Assembly: GCA_024234935.1 (NCBI GenBank)
Contig: JACKNI010000001.1
Coordinates: 248,001 to 312,000 of the forward strand
DNA length: 64,000 nucleotides
Source of the DNA: Chromatiales bacterium
Lineage (GTDB): Bacteria; Pseudomonadota; Gammaproteobacteria; Steroidobacterales; GCA-2729495
Direction of reading: 5' to 3'
Shown: piece by piece, positions 1-8,570 of the stretch
Layout of the letters: each line of letters starts with the position of its first letter
Numbering within the stretch: the first letter of the stretch is position 1
Made by a program: the position numbers and the translations under genes
The notes under the pieces: generated by a model
Databases searched by the model: none
Seen by the model: only the letters and a program-made list of their open reading frames with translations
Told to the model about the DNA's origin: nothing

Positions 1-1068
1 GACGTTGATGCTGGCGCTGACGAGCCAAGCGTCCGACTTTTCCTCGCGACGTACCTCCTCGGGCACCTCTTCACCACTGCTGGAGAATTCACCGAGGATT
101 TCCTCAAGCAGGTCTTCGATGGTCACCAGTCCCTGGATATCGCCATACTCATCCACGACAAAAGCCGTGCGCTGCCTGCTGCGCCGAAACTGGGCGAGTA
201 GGCTGTGCAAGGAAGTGCCCTCAGGGATGAAGAACGGTTCATCCATGGTCGCCTCAATGGTTGCCTTGTCGAGTGTGCCCGTGCTTGCAAGCACCAGCTT
301 GCGGATATAGAGAATACCGACCAGGTTTTCGATGTTGCCCCGGAATACCGGCAGGCGGCTGTGGCGACTGGTGGTGATCGTGGTGGCGATTTCGTGCCAC
401 TCGCTGTCCAGATCAATGCCTACCAGCTCGTTGTCCGGAATCATGATCTCATCGACGGTCATGTCTTCCAGTTCCAGTATGGACATCAGCATGCGCTGGC
501 GCCGGCGTGGCAGTTTTGTGCCGGCATCCGTCACCAGGGTGCGCAGCTCTTCCAGGGTCAGATGATGCTGGTTGACCTGGTCCGGGCGTACGCCGAACAG
601 CCGCAACAAGGCATTAGAAATGGCTGTGATGAGCCAGACGACCGGCAAAGTTGCCTTGAGCAGAAAGTAATAAACAATCGCGGCCGGCAGGCCAAAAGCC
701 TCGGAGCGAAGTGCGCCCAGCGTCTTCGGCATGACATCCGTGAAAACCATGATGACGAATGCCAGCCCGACGCTGGCGACAGCAACGCCCGCGGGCCCGC
801 CGATCCGCAGTGCCACGAGTGTTACCAGGGCGGTGGCCAGCGTGTTGGCAATATTGCTGCCGATGAGGATCAGCGAAATCAGGCGGTCGGGACGCGCCAG
901 CAGGCGTTCAGCGAGCCGGGCGCCCAAATGCCCCTGCCGCGCCTTGTGCCGCAGCCGGTATCGGTTGAGCGTCAGGAGTGCTGTTTCAGAGCCCGAGAAG
1001 AAGGCTGAAATCAGGAGTAACAGGACAAGAAGCGCGATGAGCGTACCGGCAGACAGGTCGTCGCCCAA
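1..1068 (-). CDS. yfjD: CNNM/CorC-type (DUF21 + CBS) membrane protein, 3' end outside window
   Basis: About 356 residues are visible and the frame stays open to the left edge, so the C-terminus is missing. The N-terminus is hydrophobic with the DUF21 hallmark SAFFSGSETALL at roughly residues 15-26. Further membrane segments follow to about residue 160, then a CBS-domain pair containing LPVFRGNIENLVGIL and FVVDEYGDIQGLVTIEDLLEEI, as in CNNM/CorB/YfjD proteins linked to magnesium or cobalt transport. The start is TTG at 1068: an in-frame TAG lies five codons upstream and AGAGG sits at a good distance before it. It diverges from ffh, and in Escherichia coli the homologue yfjD also lies near ffh. 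The transport substrate is not shown by the sequence. Confidence 0.88.
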   Translation of the reverse strand, partial: MGDDLSAGTLIALLVLLLLISAFFSGSETALLTLNRYRLRHKARQGHLGARLAERLLARPDRLISLILIGSNIANTLATALVTLVALRIGGPAGVAVASVGLAFVIMVFTDVMPKTLGALRSEAFGLPAAIVYYFLLKATLPVVWLITAISNALLRLFGVRPDQVNQHHLTLEELRTLVTDAGTKLPRRRQRMLMSILELEDMTVDEIMIPDNELVGIDLDSEWHEIATTITTSRHSRLPVFRGNIENLVGILYIRKLVLASTGTLDKATIEATMDEPFFIPEGTSLHSLLAQFRRSRQRTAFVVDEYGDIQGLVTIEDLLEEILGEFSSSGEEVPEEVRREEKSDAWLVSASINV

Positions 1069-1157
1069 TGAAGTGGACCTCTAGCGGCGAAAGCGGGCAT
1101 CCATGGTGACCAATGCCTTGTGAGCATGTCAAGGAACCTGTGTTGCGCACATCGACT

Positions 1158-1182
1158 GGCCTGAATTGCATACAATCAGGCC
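1158..1182. promoter_or_regulatory. Inverted repeat in the corB-like/ffh intergenic region
   Basis: GGCCTGA (1158-1164) is repeated inverted as TCAGGCC (1176-1182). TTG and CAA inside it extend the pairing with a one-base bulge. The interval includes a TACAAT that could serve as a -10 element for ffh about 55 bp before its start, but no convincing -35 was found. It could be an operator or a 5'-leader hairpin; its role is unknown. Confidence 0.3.
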
Positions 1183-1228
1183 GTCGCGCCTCGCGCGGCG
1201 GATTTCAGCAACTTTAAGGGTCTGCAAG

Positions 1229-2578
1229 ATGTTTGCCAGTCTCAGCGAGCGGTTACGCGGTGTTCTCGACCAGGTGCGCGGCCGCGGCCGGCTGACGGAA
1301 GAGAATATCGAAGACGCGGTGCGCGATGTGCGGCGTGCGCTTATCGAGGCAGATGTCGCGTTGCCGGTGATCCGCGACTTCGTGGCCCGCGTACGTGAAC
1401 GCGCCGTCGGTGCTGAAGTGCTGCGCAGTCTCACGCCCGGACAGGCATTCATCAAGATCCTGCACGACCAGCTGACTGCAACCCTGGGTGAGGGTGTCGC
1501 CGAGCTCAATCTGCGTCATCAGCCACCTGCGGTCATACTGCTGGCAGGCCTGCAGGGCGCAGGCAAAACCACGACCGCCGCCAAGCTGGCCCTATATATT
1601 CGCGACCGGCTTGGCAAAAGGGCCGGGCTGGCCAGCACTGACACACAGCGGCCGGCAGCCATGCTGCAGCTGGAACGACTCGCCGTATCGATCGATGTTC
1701 CATACCTGAGTCCCGCACCGGCACAGAGTCCGCTTGCGATTGCTGACCAGGCCCTCAAGGCGGCCCGGCTGGCCCAGCTGGACGTGCTCATACTGGATAC
1801 CGCGGGCCGCAGCCGCCTCGACAGTGAGTTGCTGGACGAAGTGCGCGAGATGAGTCAGCGCACTGATCCCATCGAAACCCTGTTCGTCATCGACAGCATG
1901 GCTGGTCAGGATGCGGTGAATGCAGCGCAGGCTTTTGCTGCCGCGCTACCGCTAACCGGCGTGATCCTGACCAAGACGGATGGCGATGCGCGGGGCGGAG
2001 CGGCGCTTTCAGTCAAGGCGGTAACCGGCGTACCGATCAAGTTTCTGGGTACCGGCGAGGCGGTTGACGAGCTGGAGCCATTTCATCCCGACCGCATGGC
2101 CTCGCGCATACTCGGTATGGGCGATGTACTGGGCCTCGTTGAAGAGGTGCAGCGGAAGGCCGATCATGCTGCGGCAGCGCAACTTGCCGAGAAGATTTCC
2201 ACCGGCAAGCAGTTCGATCTCAACGATCTGCGTGCCCAGCTTGAGCAGATCAGCGGCCTTGGCGGCGTCGAGAGCATGCTGGGCAAGCTGCCGCTGCCGG
2301 CGGGCATGTCGGCGGAAAAGCTTGCCGGCCAGGTGGATCCCCGTATGCTGCGTCGCCAGATCGCGATCATCAACTCGATGACGGCCCGGGAGCGTCGCCG
2401 GCCCGGGATAATCGACGGATCGCGTCGGAAGCGTATTGCGGCGGGTTCCGGTCTGCCGGTGCAGGCGGTTAACCAGCTCATGAAGCAGCATGCCCAGATG
2501 CAGAAAATGATGAAAAAGATGGGCCAGGGTGGTCTGCGCCGCATGATGCGAGGACTCCCCGGGTTCGGGCGGTCCTAA
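1229..2578 (+). CDS. ffh: Signal recognition particle protein Ffh
   Basis: This is the SRP54 GTPase that binds 4.5S RNA and signal sequences of nascent membrane proteins and docks with FtsY. The 449-residue product has the usual length. The N domain comes first, then the G domain with GLQGAGKTTT (about 108-117), DTQRPAA, DTAGR and TKTDGDARGG. The C-terminal M domain (from about 300) ends in a methionine-rich helix with MQKMMKKM and MMRGLPG. ATG 1229 was chosen because the mature N-terminus MFASLSERL matches the family and AAGGG lies just upstream; the frame is open 21 codons further up. The partner RNA gene ffs is at 49.0 kb. It heads the ffh-rpsP-rimM-trmD-rplS group. Confidence 0.98.
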   Translation: MFASLSERLRGVLDQVRGRGRLTEENIEDAVRDVRRALIEADVALPVIRDFVARVRERAVGAEVLRSLTPGQAFIKILHDQLTATLGEGVAELNLRHQPPAVILLAGLQGAGKTTTAAKLALYIRDRLGKRAGLASTDTQRPAAMLQLERLAVSIDVPYLSPAPAQSPLAIADQALKAARLAQLDVLILDTAGRSRLDSELLDEVREMSQRTDPIETLFVIDSMAGQDAVNAAQAFAAALPLTGVILTKTDGDARGGAALSVKAVTGVPIKFLGTGEAVDELEPFHPDRMASRILGMGDVLGLVEEVQRKADHAAAAQLAEKISTGKQFDLNDLRAQLEQISGLGGVESMLGKLPLPAGMSAEKLAGQVDPRMLRRQIAIINSMTARERRRPGIIDGSRRKRIAAGSGLPVQAVNQLMKQHAQMQKMMKKMGQGGLRRMMRGLPGFGRS

Positions 2579-2672
2579 TGTCCCTTGACCGGTGCTAATC
2601 GGTGAGATTTCAAGTAACATTCCCGGTTTACACGTTCCCGGCACTCAAGATTTAACAGGAATTTGCAGAACG

Positions 2673-2939
2673 ATGGTTACTATCCGTCTGTCCCGCGGAG
2701 GCGCCAAGGCGCGGCCCTTTTACCATATCGTCGTGTGTGACTCGCGCCGCGCCAGAGATGGCCGGTATGTCGAGCGGGTTGGCTTTTTCAGCCCCATGGC
2801 GACCGCCAACGAAGAAAAGCTCCGTATTGATCTGGCGCGCGTCGATTACTGGATCGGCGTTGGCGCACAGCTTTCCGATCGCGTTGCCTCGCTGCTGAAG
2901 GGTTTCAGGCGCCAGGCTGACGTCGCCAAGGCCGCCTGA
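2673..2939 (+). CDS. rpsP: 30S ribosomal protein S16
   Basis: The 88-residue product begins MVTIRLSRGGAKARPFYHIV, the standard S16 N-terminus, and carries the YVERVGFFSP segment. S16 binds 16S rRNA during assembly of the 30S body. ATG 2673 gives the conserved start; the frame is open 27 codons further upstream but that extension is not S16-like. It is followed 69 bp later by rimM, whose product acts in 30S maturation. The gap contains a small CGGCC/GGCCG hairpin near 2946-2960 without a T-run, so read-through is likely. Confidence 0.97.
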   Translation: MVTIRLSRGGAKARPFYHIVVCDSRRARDGRYVERVGFFSPMATANEEKLRIDLARVDYWIGVGAQLSDRVASLLKGFRRQADVAKAA

Positions 2940-3008
2940 GCGTTTCCGGCCTCCGGGCCGTGACGCGCAGCTGCAGATCTTGAGGCGCGCTTCGGTTTTC
3001 GGCAGCCC

Positions 3009-3521
3009 ATGACTGCGGTCAACGATCGAAGGGTGGCGGTAGGCCGGATTGCGGGTTTGTTCGGGGTTCGTGGCTGGCTAAAGGTTTATTCGTATACCGA
3101 TCCCCGCGATAACGTCGTCAGCTACAGTCCCTGGTATCTGGTCCGCGATGGCCAGAGTCGGCAGGTCAAGGTGCTTTCGGGACGTGCCCACGGTGACACT
3201 GTCGTTGCCTTGATTGAGGGCGTCCAGGATCGGGATGTCGCGGCTGCGCTGGTCGGCTCTGAAATAGAAGTAGACCGGGCCGTATTCGGCACGGCGGGTC
3301 GCGAGCAGTTTTTCTGGACGGACCTGCAGGGGATGAAGGTTCAGACCCTGGCAGGTGAGAGTCTTGGCGTGGTTGATCACCTGTTCGAGACCGGTGCAAA
3401 TGATGTAATGGTCGTTGTCGGCGAGCGTCGGCATCTGGTGCCTTTCCTGTATGGCAGGGTAGTGACCAGGGTGGATGCGGAGCAGCGGCTGATCACGGTT
3501 GACTGGGACCCCGGCTTTTAG
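3009..3521 (+). CDS. rimM: 16S rRNA processing protein RimM
   Basis: This is a ribosome maturation factor that binds S19 and helps 30S head assembly. The 170-residue protein has the N-terminal RimM barrel with VAVGRIAGLFGVRGWLKVYS, a connecting stretch, and the C-terminal PRC-barrel part with DLQGMKV and HLVPFLYGRVV, ending ITVDWDPGF. Length and both domains are normal. The ATG start is followed by the motif at the expected distance. It lies between rpsP and trmD, the order common in bacteria. Confidence 0.97.
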   Translation: MTAVNDRRVAVGRIAGLFGVRGWLKVYSYTDPRDNVVSYSPWYLVRDGQSRQVKVLSGRAHGDTVVALIEGVQDRDVAAALVGSEIEVDRAVFGTAGREQFFWTDLQGMKVQTLAGESLGVVDHLFETGANDVMVVVGERRHLVPFLYGRVVTRVDAEQRLITVDWDPGF

Positions 3522-3557
3522 CCAGGACCCCGGATTGACGACGAGGATGGGCTGAGC

Positions 3558-4328
3558 GTGGATATCGCGGTCGTATCGCTGTTTCCGGAGATGCTCGCGC
3601 CCTTTGCTGAGTTTGGAGTTGTCGGGCGGGCGGTACAGCGCAAGCTGGTGCGGATGGAGACTGTCGATCCGCGCAGCTACGCGACCGACGCGCACGGTAC
3701 GGTGGATGATCGGCCCTATGGCGGTGGTCCGGGCATGCTGCTGCGGGTGGAGCCGTATGCGACCGCAATAGCGGCCGCACGGACCAGGGTTCCGGACGGA
3801 AGTCCGGTCATCTTCCTGACACCCCAGGGGCAGGTCTTCGACCAGACGGTGGCGCGACGGCTTGCTGCACTGCCAGGGATGATCCTGGTGGCTGGCCGCT
3901 ATGAGGGATTTGATGAACGACTCATCGAGATCGCCTGCGACGAGGAATTGTCGCTTGGCGACTTTGTGTTGAGTGGTGGCGAAGTTGCGGCGATGGCCGT
4001 TATCGATGCCACGCTGAGATTGCTGCCGGGCGTGCTGGGCGATGAACAGTCTGCGGTGGAGGATTCGTTCTCCACGGGCCTGCTCGATCATCCACACTAC
4101 ACGCGGCCGGAGGTGATACATGGCCGGGCTGTACCTGGTGTTCTGCTGGCGGGTGATCACGAAGCCATCCGTCGCTGGCGCAGAAAACAGGCGCTTGGCC
4201 GGACAAGTCTGCGCAGGCCGGAGTTGTTGCAGGGTGAGAAGCTTGGCAGCGAAGATCGCAGGCTGCTTGACGAGTTTCTCGAGGAGCGGCAGCCCGGGAA
4301 TGAGGACGATAACCGCCCGCTGCACTAG
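3558..4328 (+). CDS. trmD: tRNA (guanine-N1)-methyltransferase TrmD
   Basis: TrmD makes m1G37 in tRNAs with G36, using S-adenosylmethionine, which prevents +1 frameshifting. The 256-residue product starts MDIAVVSLFPEM and carries the SPOUT trefoil-knot features: DDRPYGGGPGML, the AGRYEGFDERLIE segment with the knot, and the SLGDFVLSGGEVAA cofactor loop. A GTG at 3558 is the only start that gives the standard N-terminus. The gene sits 36 bp after rimM and 62 bp before rplS, so it is almost certainly co-transcribed with both. Confidence 0.97.
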   Translation: MDIAVVSLFPEMLAPFAEFGVVGRAVQRKLVRMETVDPRSYATDAHGTVDDRPYGGGPGMLLRVEPYATAIAAARTRVPDGSPVIFLTPQGQVFDQTVARRLAALPGMILVAGRYEGFDERLIEIACDEELSLGDFVLSGGEVAAMAVIDATLRLLPGVLGDEQSAVEDSFSTGLLDHPHYTRPEVIHGRAVPGVLLAGDHEAIRRWRRKQALGRTSLRRPELLQGEKLGSEDRRLLDEFLEERQPGNEDDNRPLH

Positions 4329-4390
4329 GCCGGAACCCGGCCGGTGTGGAGGGGCTTGAACAGGCGTTTGAACAGAGTTGGATCACGACC

Positions 4391-4735
4391 ATGCGAAACA
4401 TCATCGAAACACTTGAATCCGAAGCCCTCAAGACCGGGATTCCTGACTTTGTGCCTGGCGACACCGTCGTAGTGCAGGTACGGGTCAAGGAAGGTACTCG
4501 CGAGCGTCTCCAGGCCTATGAGGGCGTGGTGATTGCCCGTCGAAACCGGGGCCTGAACTCGTCATTTACCGTGCGCAAGGTGTCGCATGGCGAAGGCGTG
4601 GAGCGCGTTTTCCCGCTGCACAGCCCGACGGTCGCCGAGATCACGGTCAAGCGCCGTGGTGCGGTGCGCCGGGCCAAGCTCTACTATCTGCGTGATCGCA
4701 GCGGCAAGTCCGCGCGTATTCGCGAAAAGGTCTGA
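4391..4735 (+). CDS. rplS: 50S ribosomal protein L19
   Basis: The 114-residue product begins MRNIIETLESEALKTGIPDF and contains the L19 core PGDTVVVQVRVKEGTRERLQ and the RRAKLYYLRDR end motif. L19 lies at the 30S-50S interface. ATG 4391 is chosen over an in-frame ATG 45 nt upstream because it matches the family N-terminus. The 62-nt trmD-rplS spacer has GC-rich self-complementary stretches that could form a leader structure. The next gene, tatT, starts only 11 bp after the stop. Confidence 0.97.
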   Translation: MRNIIETLESEALKTGIPDFVPGDTVVVQVRVKEGTRERLQAYEGVVIARRNRGLNSSFTVRKVSHGEGVERVFPLHSPTVAEITVKRRGAVRRAKLYYLRDRSGKSARIREKV

Positions 4736-4746
4736 TCGCCCGGGTT

Positions 4747-5664
4747 TTGCCGGTGCCTGGTCTGCCACGGTATCGCGCTGAACCGGACCCGTACCGATGG
4801 TTCCGGTCGGGGCTGTGCCGGGCAGTTGCTGCCGCGCTATGCGCTGTGATGATGTCAGGCTGCGCCAGTATGGCGAGGTCGGCAGCAGCGGATTTCGCCA
4901 GCAATCTTTCAGCGGCAATCCTGAATCAGGATGATCCTGAACTCGTTCGCGACAGCCTGCCCGCCTATCTTCTCGTTCTCGACTCGCTGGCAGCCTCGCC
5001 GGAGGCGACAGGCGATGTGCTCGGTGCGAGCGCCAGGCTTTATGCTGCATACGCCGTGGTGTTCGTTGCCGATCCGGATCGGTCGGCAAAGCTTGCCGCC
5101 CATGCCCGTGCCTACGGCGTGCGTGCCCTGTGCGCTGATGGCAGAGGGCATGGCTGTGGTATCGACAGGCTGCCCTATCCCGAACTTCAGTTGCAGCTGG
5201 ACAAGGCCGATTCCGGTGACGCTTCGGTACTTTTGAGCTATGTCGTCGGTTCACTGGCCTATATCAGAACCCATGGCGAGGACTGGCAGGCACTGGCCGA
5301 ACTGCCGCGAATGGAAAGCGTCCTGAACCGGCTGCTGCTGATCAGTGCAGACAGTGATGCAGCACAAGTGAATACCTATCTCGGTGTGCTCAACACCCTG
5401 CGGCCCGCCGCGCTCGGTGGGCATCCGGAGCGAGGACGCGTATATTTTGAACGCGCACTGGAGCTGACCGGCCGGCGCGACCTTGGTGTCCTGGTTGACT
5501 ATGCACGGGGCTACGCGCGTCTCGTCTATGATCGCGAGTTGCACGATCAGCTGCTCAACGAAGCGTTGCAGGCGGACCCCCGTCAGCCAGGCTATACGTT
5601 GTTCAATATACTGGCTCAGCGACAGGCTGCCGAGCTGCTGGCTTCGGCCGATGACTATTTCTAG
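4747..5664 (+). CDS. tatT: TRAP transporter TatT component, periplasmic lipoprotein
   Basis: The protein has about 305 residues, a hydrophobic leader and a lipobox MMSGC with the lipidated cysteine near residue 39, followed by an all-helical TPR-like body (for example ALQADPRQPGYTLFNILAQ near the end). The family is the T-component that partners the P-type binding protein in TatT-type TRAP systems, first described in Treponema pallidum. The identity is supported by the next three genes, which are TRAP P, Q and M subunits. The start is uncertain: TTG 4747 and GTG 4753 are both possible and no strong ribosome site is seen. It follows rplS by 11 bp, so it may be expressed by read-through from the ribosomal operon. 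Confidence 0.85.
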   Translation: MPVPGLPRYRAEPDPYRWFRSGLCRAVAAALCAVMMSGCASMARSAAADFASNLSAAILNQDDPELVRDSLPAYLLVLDSLAASPEATGDVLGASARLYAAYAVVFVADPDRSAKLAAHARAYGVRALCADGRGHGCGIDRLPYPELQLQLDKADSGDASVLLSYVVGSLAYIRTHGEDWQALAELPRMESVLNRLLLISADSDAAQVNTYLGVLNTLRPAALGGHPERGRVYFERALELTGRRDLGVLVDYARGYARLVYDRELHDQLLNEALQADPRQPGYTLFNILAQRQAAELLASADDYF

Positions 5665-5679
5665 AGGCGCTTTGTACTG

Positions 5680-6729
5680 ATGCTTACCCAGCCGAAACGA
5701 TTCATGCCGATACTGTGTTCGCTGGCGATCCTGGCCGGCATTTGCCTGCCGGGACTGCTCCATGCCGCCGACCTGAAGATTGCAACGGTGGCACCGGAGG
5801 GGTCTTCATGGATGAAAGACCTGCGTGCTGCAGGGCTGCAGATCCGGGAGCAGACATCCGGCCGCCTGAATCTGAAATTTTACGGCGGTGGCATACAGGG
5901 CAGTGACCGCAAGGTCCTGCGCAAGATTCGCATCGGCCAGCTGCAGGGTGGCGTTTTTACGTCCAACGGCCTGCAGGAGCGCTATCCGGATATCGTGATT
6001 TACGGCTCGCCGATGCTCTTTGACACGATTGACGAAGTGGATTTTGTGCGCAAGCGCCTGGACCAGCGGCTGGCTGCCGGACTTGAAAATGCCGGTTTCG
6101 TGTCCTTCGGGTTTGCAGGCGGTGGCTTTGCCTACCTCATGTCCAACAAGCCCGTAAAGGGTATTGCAGACCTGCGTGGGCAGAAGATATGGGTTCCCGA
6201 AGGTGATCCGACCAGCTATGCGGCGATGGAATCACTGGAGCTCTCGCCTGTCGCACTGCCGATTACTGATGTACTCACCGGCCTGCAGACGGGCCTGCTG
6301 AATATAGTCGCAACGCCGCCGGTGGGTGCGGTCGTCCTCCAGTGGTACACCAAGACGAAATACATCACGACGCAGCCACTCAGCTACACCATCGGTCTGC
6401 TCGCTATCGACAAGGGTGCTCTCAGGAATGTCAGTGCCGCCGATCAGGCCGTGCTGCGCGAAATAATGACGAAGCTCTATCAACACTTCGATGCGCAAAA
6501 CCGCATCGACAATGCCAATGCGGAGGAGGCGCTGCGGGCCAACGGTATGCAGTTCCTGCAACTGGACCCCGCCGAAGTACCGGTATGGCGTGAATCCACG
6601 GCGCGCGCAATGGACAAGCTTGCGGCAAGAGGCGACATCTCAGCCGATCTGCTGCGTGAAGCCCGTGGCTATGTTCAGGAGTTTCGCGCAGCCCGGTCAG
6701 GCGGCAAGGCGGCTGGTTCGGGCCAGTGA
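5680..6729 (+). CDS. dctP: TRAP transporter substrate-binding protein (DctP family)
   Basis: This is the periplasmic solute receptor of the TRAP transporter. The 349-residue product has a cleavable signal peptide (hydrophobic residues about 9-28, ending LLHAA). The DctP fold follows: KIATVAPEGSSWMKDLRA, FYGGGIQGSDRKVLRKIRIG and the inner segment DLRGQKIWVPEGDP. Ligand type cannot be read from the sequence; TatT-linked receptors often have hydrophobic pockets, which is only a family tendency. Its stop overlaps the dctQ start by four bases, so the subunits are translationally coupled. Confidence 0.93.
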   Translation: MLTQPKRFMPILCSLAILAGICLPGLLHAADLKIATVAPEGSSWMKDLRAAGLQIREQTSGRLNLKFYGGGIQGSDRKVLRKIRIGQLQGGVFTSNGLQERYPDIVIYGSPMLFDTIDEVDFVRKRLDQRLAAGLENAGFVSFGFAGGGFAYLMSNKPVKGIADLRGQKIWVPEGDPTSYAAMESLELSPVALPITDVLTGLQTGLLNIVATPPVGAVVLQWYTKTKYITTQPLSYTIGLLAIDKGALRNVSAADQAVLREIMTKLYQHFDAQNRIDNANAEEALRANGMQFLQLDPAEVPVWRESTARAMDKLAARGDISADLLREARGYVQEFRAARSGGKAAGSGQ

Positions 6730-7268
6730 CCTGGTCGCAACAATCGCCGGAGCAGTCCGGCGACGCTGGCGGCATACTGCAACGCGCTGAGCGCATTGGC
6801 CGCGGGCTGGAAAACCTGCTGCTTGCCATCATCCTGTTCGCGATGATCGGTCTGGCCGCATACCAGGTCGCATTGCGCAATATCGCCGGCAGTGGCATCA
6901 GCTGGGCAGATGAGGCCCTGAGGCTGATGGTGCTGTGGGCGGCGATAGTCGGCGCCGTAGCAGCCAGCCGGGACAACGTGCATCTGCGTATCGATTTGCT
7001 GTCGCGATTCCTTTCCCGAACCGGACGCACTGCTACCGCGCTTGTGGCGGACCTGTTTACGGTTGCCGTGGCAGGAATACTTGCCTGGTACTCCTGGGAA
7101 TTCGTTGCGGAGTCACGCGAGTTCGGTGACCAGATATTCGGTGATCTGCCTTTGTGGCCGTTTCAGGCCGTGTTGCCCGCCGGCTTCGCGCTGATCGCCT
7201 ACCGGTATCTGATTCGTACCTTCGCCCAGTTGCGCGCACTCCTGCGCGCCGGGGGAGCACCGTCGTGA
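6726..7268 (+). CDS. dctQ: TRAP transporter small permease subunit (DctQ)
   Basis: The 180-residue product has the four membrane helices expected of DctQ: about 30-50, 62-80, 104-124 and 142-162. The conserved GISWADEALRLMVLWAA segment follows the first helix. It forms the membrane complex with DctM. The start is GTG 6726 in a GTGA overlap with the dctP stop, and its own stop overlaps the dctM GTG in the same way. These overlaps set the starts firmly. Confidence 0.92.
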   Translation: MTWSQQSPEQSGDAGGILQRAERIGRGLENLLLAIILFAMIGLAAYQVALRNIAGSGISWADEALRLMVLWAAIVGAVAASRDNVHLRIDLLSRFLSRTGRTATALVADLFTVAVAGILAWYSWEFVAESREFGDQIFGDLPLWPFQAVLPAGFALIAYRYLIRTFAQLRALLRAGGAPS

Positions 7269-8524
7269 TATTGACCGGACTCCTGCTGATCCTGCTGGCC
7301 CTGATGGGTGCGCCGCTGTTTGCGATCATCGGCGCCAGCGCACTGCTCGGTTTTGCGCGCAGCGACATACCACTGACGGCGGTGCCGATCGAGATCTTTG
7401 GCATTGCGGAAACGCCCATTTTGCTTGCGATTCCCCTGTTTACCTTCGCCGGGTATCTGTTGAGCGAAAGCCACGCGGCGGCCCGGCTGGTTCGACTGAG
7501 TTCTGCCTTGCTTGGCTGGTTGCCGGGGGGGCTCGCGATGGTTGCGGTAGCGACCTGCTCGCTGTTTACGGCATTTACCGGTGGTTCGGGCGTGACGATC
7601 ATCGCCATCGGGGCGCTGCTGTACCCGGCCCTGGTGCAGTCCGGCTACAAGGAAGGATTTACGCTCGGGCTGGTGACCTCCTCGGGCAGCCTCGGCCTGC
7701 TGTTTGCGCCATCGCTGCCGCTCATAATCTATGGAATTATCGCCGAGGTCTCGATAGACGAGCTGTTTATCGCCGGCATTCTGCCCGGCGTGCTGATGAT
7801 GCTCGCCCTCGCAGCCTATTGCCTGTGGATGAACCGGTCCAACCGTCGTCCCATTTCGGAATTCTCCTGGCGTGAGGTCGTGCAGGCGGCACGCGAATCC
7901 GTCTGGGAGTTGCCGCTGCCAGTTGTCGTGCTGGGCGGAATCTACAGCGGGCTGGTTGCGGTTTCGGAGGCCGCTGCCGTGACGGTCGTTTATGTGCTGG
8001 TCATCGAAACGCTGGTTTACCGCGAGATTCCGCTGCGCAAGCTGCCGGGCATCGTGCGTGACTCGATGGTGCTGGTTGGCGGCATTCTGCTGATACTCGG
8101 TATTTCGCTGGCATCGACCAACTACATGATCGATGCACAGGTGCCGCAGAAGCTTATCGCCCTGGTTACCAGCTATATATCCAGTCAGACGAGCTTTTTG
8201 TTCCTGCTGATCGGCTTTCTGATGGTCATCGGCTGTATCCTGCACATCTATTCGGCGCTGGTTCTGGTCGTACCGCTGATATTGCCGGTAGCGGCGAAGT
8301 ACGGGATCGATCCGGTTCACCTTGGGATCATTTTTGTTGCCACGATGGAACTCGGATACCTGTTGCCGCCCATCGGGCTGAACCTGTATATCTCCAGCTA
8401 CCGGTTTGAGCAGCCGGTACTGCGCGTCTGTGCGGCGACCTTTCCGTTTGTGCTGATACTGCTGGTCGCAGTATTGTTGATCACCTTTATCAGCCCGCTG
8501 TCGCTGGCCCTGGTCGGAAAGTGA
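7265..8524 (+). CDS. dctM: TRAP transporter large permease subunit (DctM)
   Basis: The 419-residue, highly hydrophobic protein has about twelve membrane segments and is the usual DctM length. Typical stretches are GAPLFAIIGASALLGF near the N-terminus, TGGSGVTIIAIGALLYPAL, and the C-terminal MELGYLLPPIGLNLYISS. It uses a sodium gradient to move the solute delivered by DctP. GTG 7265 was chosen because it overlaps the dctQ stop; 37 open codons upstream are a shadow of dctQ. Confidence 0.94.
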   Translation: MILTGLLLILLALMGAPLFAIIGASALLGFARSDIPLTAVPIEIFGIAETPILLAIPLFTFAGYLLSESHAAARLVRLSSALLGWLPGGLAMVAVATCSLFTAFTGGSGVTIIAIGALLYPALVQSGYKEGFTLGLVTSSGSLGLLFAPSLPLIIYGIIAEVSIDELFIAGILPGVLMMLALAAYCLWMNRSNRRPISEFSWREVVQAARESVWELPLPVVVLGGIYSGLVAVSEAAAVTVVYVLVIETLVYREIPLRKLPGIVRDSMVLVGGILLILGISLASTNYMIDAQVPQKLIALVTSYISSQTSFLFLLIGFLMVIGCILHIYSALVLVVPLILPVAAKYGIDPVHLGIIFVATMELGYLLPPIGLNLYISSYRFEQPVLRVCAATFPFVLILLVAVLLITFISPLSLALVGK

Positions 8525-8570
8525 TACGGCAGCCCTGGCTGACAAGCTCATCTGTTGCAGAGGGTGCTTT

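Noticed and set aside
2946..2960. CGGCC/GGCCG hairpin between rpsP and rimM as terminator
   Set aside because: Only five pairs and no T-run; the genes are normally co-transcribed.
3078..4325. Long minus-strand open frame (about 415 codons) opposite rimM and trmD
   Set aside because: It is antisense to two clearly recognised genes and has no family features; long antisense frames are expected at this GC content.
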